Shown here: positions 44,623 to 54,379 of the stretch, piece after piece | How the letters are laid out: every line of letters begins with the position of its first letter | How positions within the stretch are numbered: position 1 is the first letter of the stretch | NCBI RefSeq assembly: GCF_900089835.1 | Contig: NZ_OANU01000023.1 | Span: 1-64,000 of the forward strand | Direction: 5' to 3' | DNA: 64,000 bases | Origin: Vibrio thalassae | Lineage (GTDB): Bacteria; Pseudomonadota; Gammaproteobacteria; Enterobacterales; Vibrionaceae | The notes under the pieces: model-generated | Database searches by the model: none | What the model saw: the letters and a program-made list of their open reading frames with translations, nothing else | Told to the model about the DNA's origin: nothing | Made by a program: the position numbers and the translations under genes

Positions 44623-47496
44623 ATGAGCCATGTAGACGCTAAGACACAACAAGAACTCAATAGCAAAGAACAACGCTACTCCGCAGTAAAACAGCAACTC
44701 GCCACCAAGATTGATAGCGAGCGCATTATCACAGACGAAGCACAACGACTGGCTTATGGTACCGATGCCAGTTTCTATCGACTCACTCCACAGATCGTTC
44801 TAAGACTCAAAAATCTTGATGAGGTGGTGTTCGCTATCCAATGCTGCAAAGAACACAACGTCCCTTTCACGTTTCGCGCGGCAGGAACCAGCCTTTCCGG
44901 GCAAGCGATATCTGACTCTGTATTGATTGCTCTTACCGACGACTGGCGCGGTCACACCATTATCAATGATGGCGCACAAATCAAACTGCAACCTGGTGTC
45001 ATTGGCGCTGATGCCAATAAATATCTACTGCCTTTCCAACGAAAAATCGGGCCAGATCCAGCGTCGATCAATACCTGTAAAATCGGCGGAATTGCAGCGA
45101 ATAATGCCAGCGGCATGTGTTGTGGTACGGCACAGAACTCCTATCGTACTGTTGAGAGCATGACATTAGTGTTCGCAGATGGCTCAATTTTGGATACGGG
45201 GAGTCAACAAAGTATTGAGAGTTTTAAACAAACCAACCCGAGTTTGATTGAAGGACTCAAAACATTAGCCCAAGAAACGCAAGCCAATAACGAACTGGCT
45301 AATAAAATTGCTCACAAATACCGATTAAAGAACACCACTGGGTATGCATTAAACGCACTCGTTGATTATTCTGATCCTATCGAAGTCCTTGAACACCTGA
45401 TGATTGGTTCAGAAGGCACATTAGGTTTCATTGCTGAAATTACTTACAACACGGTTGTAGAGCATGCGTTCAAAGCCTCTACGTTACTGGTCTTCTCTAA
45501 CATTGAAGAAGCAAGCCAAGCAGTGACAACGCTATCGAATACCCCAGTCGCTGCCGTGGAGATGATGGATGGTCGAGCGCTGCGCTCGGTAGCCGACAAA
45601 CCGGGTATGCCTAGCTTTATTCAGCAACTCGACCTAGAAGCCACCGCTCTGCTTATCGAAGTCCACGCCTCAGATAAAATCACACTGGATGCTCACACTA
45701 CGACAGTGATGGCGTCACTGTCGGATTACACCATTATTGAGTCGGTGCCATTTACCCTTGACCCGACTACGGTCGCAACGCTTTGGGGTATTCGCAAAGG
45801 CATGTTCCCTGCTGTTGGTGCCGTGCGCGAAGTAGGCACCACCGTCATTATTGAAGACGTGGCATTCCCAGTAGAAAATTTAGCCGCTGGAGTTCGAGAT
45901 CTGCAGCAACTGTTTGACAAATATCAGTACGATGAAGCCATCATCTTTGGTCATGCGCTTGAAGGCAACTTGCATTTTGTCTTCACTCAGGGGTTCGATA
46001 GCCAATCAGAAATCGAACGCTACGGCGGCTTTATGGATGATGTAGCGGATTTAGTCGCAGTAAAGTACCAAGGTTCATTAAAAGCCGAGCACGGTACAGG
46101 GCGAAACATGGCGCCTTATGTCGAGCTTGAATGGGGGCATGAAGGCTATGCCTTAATGCAACGCATCAAGACCTTGTTCGATCCTCAAGGACTATTGAAT
46201 CCGGGCGTAATCATCAATGACAACCCGCATTCGCACATCGAAAATCTCAAACCTATGCCCGCAGCTGACGATATTGTGGACCGTTGCATTGAGTGTGGCT
46301 TTTGTGAACCGGTCTGTCCATCACGTACCCTTACCCTTTCTCCTAGACAACGTATTGTGCTATTCCGAGAGCTGCAACGTCGCCGAGCCAATGGCGAATC
46401 AACTCAAGCTAGCGAGCTAGAAAAAGTATTTGAATACCAAGGTTTGGATACGTGTGCGGCAACCGGGTTGTGTGCTGATCGCTGCCCTGTCGGTATCAAT
46501 ACCGGGGAATTGGTGAAGAAGCTGCGTGCTCCTATGTATGAGAAGTTTCGACCCATTGCAAAATGGACCGCGGACCACTTTAGTGCCACAACCACTATCG
46601 CTAGGTTTGGCTTAAAGAGCGGTCACGTGGCCTCTAATCTCCTTGGGGCACAGCGAGTAGCGAATATCGCCAAAGGAATGCGCTCAATCACTAAAGACAC
46701 CACACCGACTTGGCTCGCGGAGACTCCAGACGGTAGTCACTTTGATCTTGAAAAAGCGCTCGATAATACTACCGCTGCAAGCTCGATACATAGGAAAGTG
46801 GTTTATCTCCCATCATGTGCAAGTCGTAATATGCAAACTCAACCTGCTGCAAAAGATCAACGCTCACTGGGGGAGGTGACAATGTCACTTATTTCAAAAG
46901 CTGGATTTGAGTTGATTACGCCTAAAAAGCTCAGTGACCAATGTTGTGGTATGCCCTACGACAGTAAAGGCATGGTGGATTTAGCAAAACAAAAGAGTCT
47001 GCAACTTGAAGACGCATTATGGGAAGCCAGCGAACACGGTACATACCCTATCCTTATGGACACCAGTCCATGCGCAAAACGCAGTATTGAGCAATTCACC
47101 AAACCCATGACCATTGTTGAGCCAGTCAAGTTTACCCACGATTACTTGTTAGAGACTTTGTCACTGGCACCGATAGACGAAACTGTGATGCTTCATGTTA
47201 CCTGCAGCTCTAGACGTATGGGTTTAGAGCAATCAATGTTAAATCTCGCTAAGGCTTGCGCCAGTGATGTGGTGTTACCCGAACACATTCAATGTTGTGG
47301 CTGGGCAGGAGACAAAGGGTTTACCACTCCAGAGCTTAATGAAGCAGCGGTTGCTCCGCTCAAGCAGCAAGTGCCAAGTGGATGCACACGCGGCTTTAGT
47401 AATAGTATTACCTGTGAAATCGGTCTGTCTCATCATAGCGGTATTCCTTACCAGTCTATCCTCTATTTGGTAGATGAAGTTGCCCAAGCTAAATAG
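44623..47496 (+). CDS. FAD- and Fe-S-containing lactate dehydrogenase (Dld-II type)
   Basis: 957 aa. FAD-binding PCMH domain (about 40-270; T-F-R-A-A-G-T-S-L-S-G-Q-A and I-G-G-I-A-A-N-N-A-S-G-M), FAD-linked oxidase C domain (to about 530), a two-cluster ferredoxin region (C-I-E-C-G-F-C-E-P-V-C-P-S near 548, C-A-D-R-C-P near 618) and two CCG-type Cys motifs (D-Q-C-C-G-M-P-Y; I-Q-C-C-G-W-A-G). Shewanella Dld-II, which oxidises D-lactate, has this build and lies beside lldEFG. I therefore infer D-lactate use; YdiJ-type 2-hydroxyacid oxidases are the alternative. Confidence 0.88.
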   Translation: MSHVDAKTQQELNSKEQRYSAVKQQLATKIDSERIITDEAQRLAYGTDASFYRLTPQIVLRLKNLDEVVFAIQCCKEHNVPFTFRAAGTSLSGQAISDSVLIALTDDWRGHTIINDGAQIKLQPGVIGADANKYLLPFQRKIGPDPASINTCKIGGIAANNASGMCCGTAQNSYRTVESMTLVFADGSILDTGSQQSIESFKQTNPSLIEGLKTLAQETQANNELANKIAHKYRLKNTTGYALNALVDYSDPIEVLEHLMIGSEGTLGFIAEITYNTVVEHAFKASTLLVFSNIEEASQAVTTLSNTPVAAVEMMDGRALRSVADKPGMPSFIQQLDLEATALLIEVHASDKITLDAHTTTVMASLSDYTIIESVPFTLDPTTVATLWGIRKGMFPAVGAVREVGTTVIIEDVAFPVENLAAGVRDLQQLFDKYQYDEAIIFGHALEGNLHFVFTQGFDSQSEIERYGGFMDDVADLVAVKYQGSLKAEHGTGRNMAPYVELEWGHEGYALMQRIKTLFDPQGLLNPGVIINDNPHSHIENLKPMPAADDIVDRCIECGFCEPVCPSRTLTLSPRQRIVLFRELQRRRANGESTQASELEKVFEYQGLDTCAATGLCADRCPVGINTGELVKKLRAPMYEKFRPIAKWTADHFSATTTIARFGLKSGHVASNLLGAQRVANIAKGMRSITKDTTPTWLAETPDGSHFDLEKALDNTTAASSIHRKVVYLPSCASRNMQTQPAAKDQRSLGEVTMSLISKAGFELITPKKLSDQCCGMPYDSKGMVDLAKQKSLQLEDALWEASEHGTYPILMDTSPCAKRSIEQFTKPMTIVEPVKFTHDYLLETLSLAPIDETVMLHVTCSSRRMGLEQSMLNLAKACASDVVLPEHIQCCGWAGDKGFTTPELNEAAVAPLKQQVPSGCTRGFSNSITCEIGLSHHSGIPYQSILYLVDEVAQAK

Positions 47497-47502
47497 TAGA
47501 AC

Positions 47503-47521
47503 GCCCCTTGTTATCAGGGGC
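47503..47521 (+). terminator. Hairpin after the lactate operon
   Basis: GCCCCT and AGGGGC with a 7-base loop, 7 bp after the stop, followed by a weak T-rich run (ATTTCTC). Probable terminator. Confidence 0.65.
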
Positions 47522-47569
47522 ATTTCTCTGTTCGCCTCCGACCAAGAGGCGCATCGCTGCTAACTCTCA

Positions 47570-48751
47570 CTAGCTATAGCATCGATCCGATGACGTCAAA
47601 TTGCACGAGCACACCTGACTTCTTCCAGATTCTTTGGCTTGATACAACGCGTTATCTGCCCTTCCTACTAACGAATCCCAAGGTTCACCTTCAACAAGCT
47701 GAGCAACACCAAAACTGCAGCTGACCGAAAAATCTTGTCCTTTGATGCTGCCGTAAGTCTCTATCTGATTTCGCAGTCGTTCCGCTAATGCTCGAGCTTG
47801 GTGCAAATCCATGTCATAGAGAACAACCATAATTTCATCCCCTCCAAAGCGGAACGTCGCACTATCGGGCTGAAGCGAATCTTGAATGATCTCAGAGACT
47901 TTACGAATGACTTTATCCCCGACAATGTGTCCATATCGGTCGTTGATTATCTTGAAATAATCAATATCAAGCATAATGATACTGACCGTCCCTGTAGATA
48001 AATGCTTGGGGAGATCATCTTCTATATAGACTTCAAGTGCCCGCCTGTTACCCAATTGAGTTAACGGATCAAAATAAGAAAGGGCATAAATGGCTTGTAC
48101 CTGCCTACCGTTGATCATCCAAAGCATACTGAAGCTGATAGCAACAATTAAGAAGATGCTAAATAGAAATGCCAGGGCATGCACCACACCGGCGTCCATG
48201 AACTTTGCCACAGACTCACCAATAGCGTAGTAACCTCGATACACCATGAACAGCCCATAAAGGATAAAGGTCATTGCCATGGTCCTAACGGCAAGCGGTA
48301 AATCGTCCTGTTTTCCTATCAGCATTACCTTCGCTGAAGCAAAAGTAACCAATGAAAGATAAACGGCACTCACCACAATTCGATTCTCAATCGAGGGCTG
48401 GAAGTAGGTAAAGTAAACAAAGAACAAACAGACCAAAGGAATCGTTGCCATACACCAATATGAATATTTAAACTGAGCTTGTCGAAACTCGCACAAGCTA
48501 TGTAATATCATTTGGAACGCACACGTGACCATCATGTTCGCCGTTATTATACTCAGCGAATCTGGTAACAATCCTCTAAAACTGATCAAAAGCGGTCCGG
48601 CTCCCATCACTAGCAATGCTAGTGAAAACATCGTCAAACCCGCGACTTTTTGCTGTGAGCGTTGATACAGCAGTAACCCAACACAATAGACACAACTAAA
48701 AAGTATAATGATAAAATTAAGCGTCCTCATATCGAGAGAAAACGCATCCAT
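47570..48751 (-). CDS. Membrane diguanylate cyclase with a GGDEI signature
   Basis: 393 aa from ATG 48751, five bases after AGGTGG; an ATG 17 codons upstream has no ribosome site. Seven or so TMs (about 8-215) with no soluble sensor, then a GGDEF domain (about 225-385): Y-F-D-P-L-T-Q-L-G-N-R-R, M-L-D-I-D-Y-F-K-I-I-N-D-R-Y-G-H and F-R-F-G-G-D-E-I-M. The signature is GGDEI rather than GGDEF. The metal-binding acids are present, so activity remains possible. No RxxD inhibitory site is obvious where one would expect it. Confidence 0.85.
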   Translation of the reverse strand: MDAFSLDMRTLNFIIILFSCVYCVGLLLYQRSQQKVAGLTMFSLALLVMGAGPLLISFRGLLPDSLSIITANMMVTCAFQMILHSLCEFRQAQFKYSYWCMATIPLVCLFFVYFTYFQPSIENRIVVSAVYLSLVTFASAKVMLIGKQDDLPLAVRTMAMTFILYGLFMVYRGYYAIGESVAKFMDAGVVHALAFLFSIFLIVAISFSMLWMINGRQVQAIYALSYFDPLTQLGNRRALEVYIEDDLPKHLSTGTVSIIMLDIDYFKIINDRYGHIVGDKVIRKVSEIIQDSLQPDSATFRFGGDEIMVVLYDMDLHQARALAERLRNQIETYGSIKGQDFSVSCSFGVAQLVEGEPWDSLVGRADNALYQAKESGRSQVCSCNLTSSDRCYS

Positions 48752-49099
48752 AACCACCACCTGACATATTGTTTTTTGATTATTTTTTATTAATTCATTC
48801 ACAGAATAAATCTTACATATCCACGCATACTAGAATAAATACTTTGATTTTTTGTGTAACTCCCTAGAAATGGGATCAAACTCACTAATATAGATGTTAA
48901 TAGATTGATCGAGTTATCGTTATCCTGTTTGAACTCACCTCCAACTTAAATGGAAATTGCAGAAATCTTTCAGTACTCAAACTTGGCATTTACTTGCCTT
49001 GCACATTGCTGACACCTCGCCATATCCATTGATGTTGAATAGGCACCAATTACATGAAGAGGGACCATACCCTCTCGAGGTTGCAGGGGTTAAACCAAT

Positions 49100-49441
49100 A
49101 TGAACTTTACAAAACAAGATACAGAAGCACTTTATCGAGTCTGGATGTCTCAAAAAGCAAAAATGCATATCACGCAAATGGAAGTCGCAAAGCGATTGAA
49201 TTTGAGCCAACTGGAGCTATCCAATCGTCTTAACGGTAATGTGCCACTGGACAGTACTTTTATAGACCGATTTTGTAAGCTATTGCACATTGACCCAGCA
49301 TACCATCTGCCAACGCTGCGTGGTTCGGTTGACACGGCGCCTAGTCCTGACCGTGTCTACAATACCCGTCTAACTGTCGATGGAGATATCACCAACATTC
49401 GTGTCGATGGAAATCAAGTCACCATTGAGTACCGTCTCTAA
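49100..49441 (+). CDS. Small HTH (XRE-like) protein
   Basis: 113 aa. The N-terminal half has an XRE-like helix-turn-helix (H-I-T-Q-M-E-V-A-K-R-L-N-L-S-Q-L-E-L-S-N-R-L-N-G-N-V-P, about 22-48, written with gaps for residues). The C-terminal half is beta-rich (L-T-V-D-G-D-I-T-N-I-R-V-D-G-N). Possibly a DNA-binding regulator of its own promoter: an AGAGGG/CCCTCT inverted repeat (49058-49075) lies 25 bp before the start. Family unknown. Confidence 0.65.
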   Translation: MNFTKQDTEALYRVWMSQKAKMHITQMEVAKRLNLSQLELSNRLNGNVPLDSTFIDRFCKLLHIDPAYHLPTLRGSVDTAPSPDRVYNTRLTVDGDITNIRVDGNQVTIEYRL

Positions 49442-49501
49442 GGGTTGCTTCGTTATTTCCATCACACTAATGTCCAGCCATCCTTGGTTGGAACAAGCAC
49501 C

Positions 49502-49527
49502 GAAGGGGAGTAATCCCCTTCAACCTA
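49502..49527. terminator. Hairpin between the HTH gene and mepA
   Basis: GAAGGGG and CCCCTTC form a 7-bp stem with a 6-base loop (49502-49521), without a long T-run. Probably ends one or both converging genes. Confidence 0.5.
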
Positions 49528-49547
49528 CTTTAATTCCTGAGTATGCG

Positions 49548-50387
49548 TTACGGCTCATTTAGTAAAACCACGCACTCACTGTATTTGGGTCTAGGTGTCG
49601 CTTTTTTCTTCACGACTTCCTTCTCTGACTTCGAGACCTTTTTCTCAGGAATATAGGGCTTCCATGATGCGAGCTCTGCTCCACAACCATCTCCCGGAGG
49701 CGGTGCATTTTGAGCGACACATTGCTTACCCCCGTTAGGACAATGGAGTCTGACATGGAAGTGGTAATAATGCCCCCACCACGGTCTCACCTTACGCAGC
49801 CAATCTCTTTCTTGCCATGACACTTCGCATAGCTGTTTTTTGATCAGTGGGTGGACGAAAATTCTCGCTACACGGTCATCCACTGCGGCGACTTGAATCA
49901 ATAAAGAATGATTGCTGGTCCATTTATCCTTTTTGAAACGATACCTATCGATATCGACTACTGGATATGGCTCGGGATCTTGCAACTCTTGTTGCGTAAG
50001 CGGTTCATTAGGCAGTCGTAACCAGATATCGGCATCTAAACCGGTCTGATGACTCGCGTGTCCCGATGTGAACCGTCCTCCGCGTGGAACAGCAATGTCA
50101 CCCACCAACAACTGCCCCATACCTAACCTATCGACTTTACGGGCTAAGTCAGTCAAATACTGGATCATATCTTGATGCCCGTAGTAACGGTTACGTTGAG
50201 AACGAATAACCTGATACCCAGTGCCGTCTAAAGCAAGCTCTTCACCGCCGGCTAGACAACCATTGGCATAACTGCCAATTGAAGAGGAAGCTCCTTCGCT
50301 GGGGACAGTAATTTCATCCCATGAGCGCTCAAGCGCAAAGCCGCTAATTGGCAGCAGTAACCACAGCAACCATCCATATCTCATCAT
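49548..50387 (-). CDS. mepA: Penicillin-insensitive murein endopeptidase MepA
   Basis: 279 aa from ATG 50387, five bases after AGGA. Signal peptide (cut near G-F-A-L), then a LAS-type metallopeptidase: R-G-G-R-F-T-S-G-H-A-S-H-Q-T-G-L-D-A-D-I-W (zinc His and Asp) and W-W-G-H-Y-Y-H-F-H-V-R-L (zinc His). It cuts D,D-cross-links of peptidoglycan in the periplasm. A lysine-rich tail near the C-terminus (K-K-V-S-K-S-E-K-E-V-V-K-K-K) is an unusual addition. Confidence 0.92.
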   Translation of the reverse strand: MMRYGWLLWLLLPISGFALERSWDEITVPSEGASSSIGSYANGCLAGGEELALDGTGYQVIRSQRNRYYGHQDMIQYLTDLARKVDRLGMGQLLVGDIAVPRGGRFTSGHASHQTGLDADIWLRLPNEPLTQQELQDPEPYPVVDIDRYRFKKDKWTSNHSLLIQVAAVDDRVARIFVHPLIKKQLCEVSWQERDWLRKVRPWWGHYYHFHVRLHCPNGGKQCVAQNAPPPGDGCGAELASWKPYIPEKKVSKSEKEVVKKKATPRPKYSECVVLLNEP

Positions 50388-50759
50388 CTTGTTCCTCTGC
50401 ATCCCTTAAGAATCTAGAACAGACCTCTAAAAGCATAGTGTTAACTCGATTCGAATGCCTGCTCGTATTCGAAAATAAAGCAATGGCGAAAAAGACTCAG
50501 CTGATGATCGCAATCTGACATGATCTCGATCCGAGTAGTGAGGTGAATTTGATATACAGAAGTTGAAATGTTTCACAAATGTAAAGAAAAACAGCTTTAT
50601 TGTGCTGGTTATTATTGAAGCCAAAAGAGTAACGCGCTAAAAATAAGGAACTCAATTGCCCTAATGACAATTGAGTAACTGTATAAGTCGTCATTCCTTT
50701 TTTGAGGCTGCCACCTTTTTCGGGAGTGACGACTTTGCTATTCCTACCGATGAATCCCT
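50388..50759. other. 372-bp intergenic region with two inverted repeats
   Basis: No gene supported. CTCAATTG (50651-50658) and CAATTGAG (50668-50675) form one 8-bp hairpin; AAGTCGTCA (50685-50693) and TGACGACTT (50727-50735) form another with a 33-base loop. The second starts 25 bp after the deaminase stop and may end or process its message. mepA's promoter should be near 50400-50500. Short ORFs here (about 65 codons) are not convincing. Confidence 0.5.
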
Positions 50760-51803
<1,044 letters not shown>

Positions 51804-52001
51804 CTAAGTATAGGAATAATTTGAGGTAATTTTCGAACGCCAATACAAAGAGCAAGACACTAATGTGATCTTGGCTCTTCGTAATCAGCACTTTGCGGGA
51901 GCTGGTAGAGACCCCCAAACCATATCATTGGGGTTATACGAAGCAAACGATTGGTATTGTACACGACCGTCACTTACGTTCAATAGTCGCGACGGACAAA
52001 C

Positions 52002-52031
52002 AAAAACGGTGTCACATTGGACACCGTTTTT
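52002..52031 (-). terminator. Terminator of the ROK-ROK-GH1 operon
   Basis: AAAAACGGTGTC and GACACCGTTTTT form a 12-bp stem with a 6-base loop. It lies 23 bp after the GH1 stop on the minus strand. Confidence 0.9.
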
Positions 52032-52053
52032 CATCAACTTGCTACCAATGAGC

Positions 52054-53451
52054 TTAGTCTTCAAAGCTGCCCGTTGTTGCCAGTTCTTTGAACCACAAAC
52101 CGTGTTTTTTCGGAATTCGGTCACCCGTTTCTAAATCCAAACGATAGAAGCCATATCGACGCTTAAACGAGTTTAACCAAGACCAGTTATCGATGAATGT
52201 CCACTGATGAACACCAAAACAGTTTGAACCTTCTTGGATTGCTCTATGCAGCTGAACTAAGTGCTCTTTCATCAACCCTGTGCGGAATGAATCGTCAATC
52301 AGTCCATCCTCACCCGGTTCACCTTCTGACTCGACGTCCATAGCAATGCCGATTTCAGCTAAATACCATGGGATATTACCGTAGTTTTCCTGAACATTTT
52401 TGGCAATATCATAAACGGCAGTTGGTAAAATCTCGTTATTATCACGATAAGGATTGAATCGGCCTTCTGGATTCACATAGTTCTCAAAATAAACTTCTGG
52501 CGTAAAGTAATCCAAGTCATAGCTCGCTTCACGTGCTTTCACGCGACGTGGAACGTAGTAGTTCACACCTAGAAACTCAACTTTGGCGGTTGTGATTAAC
52601 TCAACTTCCTTCGATGTCGTCTCTGGTGTTACGCCCTGCTCTTCAAGAACATCACACAATTCTTGTGGAATTTCATTTTTCACCATTGGGTCTAGGAAGC
52701 TGCGGTTAAATAGTAAGTCGGCATACCATGCCGCTTTCTTGTCTTCTTCGCTGTCATTGCGCGTATAGGACGGCGTCAGGTTAAGCACAATACCAATCTT
52801 TGAGTTCTCAAGCTCCAGCGCATTGAAGCGATGAACTGCTTTTGCATGAGCAAGAATGATATTAAACGCGACTTGCACCGCCAACTTGCCATCTTTCTTA
52901 CATGGATAATGGAAGTCATACAGATAGCCGCCCTCTACCGGAACAATAGGCTCATTAAACGTGATCCAGTACTTCACTTTATGACCGAACAGTTTGAACG
53001 CTGTCTCGGCATAATCGGCAAACATATCGACCACTTTTTTCGATTCAAAACCACCGAATTTCTCTTGCAGCTCAGCAGGCATATCGAAGTGATATAGGTT
53101 CATCATTGGCTCGATGCCATTAGCGATCATTTCATCTAAGTAGTTGTTATAAAATGCCACTGCGTCCTGACATACTTCACCCGTTTCATAATCTTTGATC
53201 AGTCGAGACCACTGAATAGAAGTTCGGAACGAGTTAAAACCAACCTTCTTCATGTTCTGAACATCTTCTTGGTATCTGTGATACGTATCCGTCACCGTCT
53301 CTGAGCTAATTCCACGGTAAAAACGCTCAGGGCTCTTTTGATGCCAAAGATCCCAAATAGAGTCGTTTGCTTTATTGGTAGAGCCTTCTGTCTGAATGCC
53401 AGACGCAGCTGCGCCCCACATAAAGTTCTGTGGAAAAGTGTACTTAGTCAT
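52054..53451 (-). CDS. GH1 glycosidase, probably 6-phospho-beta-glucosidase/galactosidase
   Basis: 465 aa. TIM-barrel GH1 with acid/base Glu167 in T-F-N-E-P and nucleophile Glu366 in Y-L-A-E-I-G, where most GH1 have E-N-G. The C-terminal loop reads D-N-W-S-W-L-N-S-F-K-R-R-Y-G: Ser424, Arg431 and Tyr433 fall where Ser428, Lys435 and Tyr437 of LacG bind the substrate phosphate, and the Glu of non-phospho enzymes is absent. No signal peptide, so cytoplasmic. It is 4 bp after a BglK-like kinase, consistent with cleavage of a phosphorylated disaccharide. No PTS gene is near. Confidence 0.82.
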   Translation of the reverse strand: MTKYTFPQNFMWGAAASGIQTEGSTNKANDSIWDLWHQKSPERFYRGISSETVTDTYHRYQEDVQNMKKVGFNSFRTSIQWSRLIKDYETGEVCQDAVAFYNNYLDEMIANGIEPMMNLYHFDMPAELQEKFGGFESKKVVDMFADYAETAFKLFGHKVKYWITFNEPIVPVEGGYLYDFHYPCKKDGKLAVQVAFNIILAHAKAVHRFNALELENSKIGIVLNLTPSYTRNDSEEDKKAAWYADLLFNRSFLDPMVKNEIPQELCDVLEEQGVTPETTSKEVELITTAKVEFLGVNYYVPRRVKAREASYDLDYFTPEVYFENYVNPEGRFNPYRDNNEILPTAVYDIAKNVQENYGNIPWYLAEIGIAMDVESEGEPGEDGLIDDSFRTGLMKEHLVQLHRAIQEGSNCFGVHQWTFIDNWSWLNSFKRRYGFYRLDLETGDRIPKKHGLWFKELATTGSFED

Positions 53452-53455
53452 GTTG

Positions 53456-54358
53456 CTAACCTTGTGTATTCAAAAAATGTTTCAATGCCCCAATCAAATT
53501 GGCATCGTTGCCAAATTGGGTCAGTTTTGGATTTGGACGGACTTTCGCTATAGGGTGTTGCGCCAATATGGCATCCAGCTTTTGATTAAGCTTGTCGATC
53601 AAACCCGAACTGCGACTGATAGCACCACCTAAAAGGATGTATTGCGGATCTACTGAGTATTGGACATTGATAAGTACGGTTGCCAAGTCAAAATACCATT
53701 GCTCAACGGCAGCGATAACTGCCTCATCACCTTGTTCGTAAAACTCAAACACTTTAAGGCCATCTAACTCTTTTGGTGATATCTCTTTAGCGCGAGCGGT
53801 TTGTTCAATGATGCCCCGCGTTGAGGCCAAATCAGAGTATGTTAATGGTTTCCCTTGTTCAAAACGCAAAATGCTGTAGCCGAACTCTCCACCATGAAGA
53901 TGATGTCCTTTTAGGATATGACCTGATTTGACAATGGCGCCGCCGACACCAGAGCCTAGTACCAATAAACAAAAGTCGTTTGACTCACTGGCTGCGCCTA
54001 ACCAATCTTCTGCTAGTGCAGCGCAACAACCATCATTCTCAAGCTCTGTCGGTAGCCCAAAGCGTTCTTGGTATAGCGACTTAACATCAAAACCATGGAT
54101 GTAATCGAGTGCACTTGAACCTTCGATCACACCCGTTTCAACGTTCACAGCGCCACAAGTGCTAACAGCTATACCTGCTATCGCGTAATCGTGTTTCAGC
54201 TGTTCCAACTTCGGAGCTAAAGAGTCTAACCAAGCGTCATAAGACGCTACTCGGCTTGGCAAAGAGAAGCGTTCGAAAATCTTTGCTTCCTGATTCATTA
54301 CCGCACACTTTACCGATGTGCCTCCAAAATCTAAGACCAGATAGTAACGTTCAGTCAT
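53456..54358 (-). CDS. ROK-family sugar kinase, BglK-like (beta-glucoside kinase candidate)
   Basis: 300 aa. ATP motif D-F-G-G-T-S-V-K, then V-S-T-C-G-A-V, E-N-D-G-C-C-A-A-L-A-E, G-S-G-V-G-G-A-I, H-G-G-E-F-G-Y and F-G-N-D-A-N-L-I-G-A. The usual ROK zinc motif (C-x-C-G-x-x-G-C) is lacking, as in Klebsiella BglK, which phosphorylates cellobiose at O6. Placed between a Mak-like ROK kinase (21 bp) and the phospho-glycosidase (4 bp), it is best read as the disaccharide kinase. N-acetylmannosamine or glucose kinase remain alternatives. Confidence 0.75.
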   Translation of the reverse strand: MTERYYLVLDFGGTSVKCAVMNQEAKIFERFSLPSRVASYDAWLDSLAPKLEQLKHDYAIAGIAVSTCGAVNVETGVIEGSSALDYIHGFDVKSLYQERFGLPTELENDGCCAALAEDWLGAASESNDFCLLVLGSGVGGAIVKSGHILKGHHLHGGEFGYSILRFEQGKPLTYSDLASTRGIIEQTARAKEISPKELDGLKVFEFYEQGDEAVIAAVEQWYFDLATVLINVQYSVDPQYILLGGAISRSSGLIDKLNQKLDAILAQHPIAKVRPNPKLTQFGNDANLIGALKHFLNTQG

Positions 54359-54379
54359 CGACGTATTTTTCCTGTCAGA

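Noticed and set aside
50427..50694. Two ~65-aa minus-strand ORFs between mepA and the deaminase gene
   Set aside because: They overlap each other in different frames, lack ribosome sites and show no protein-like pattern.
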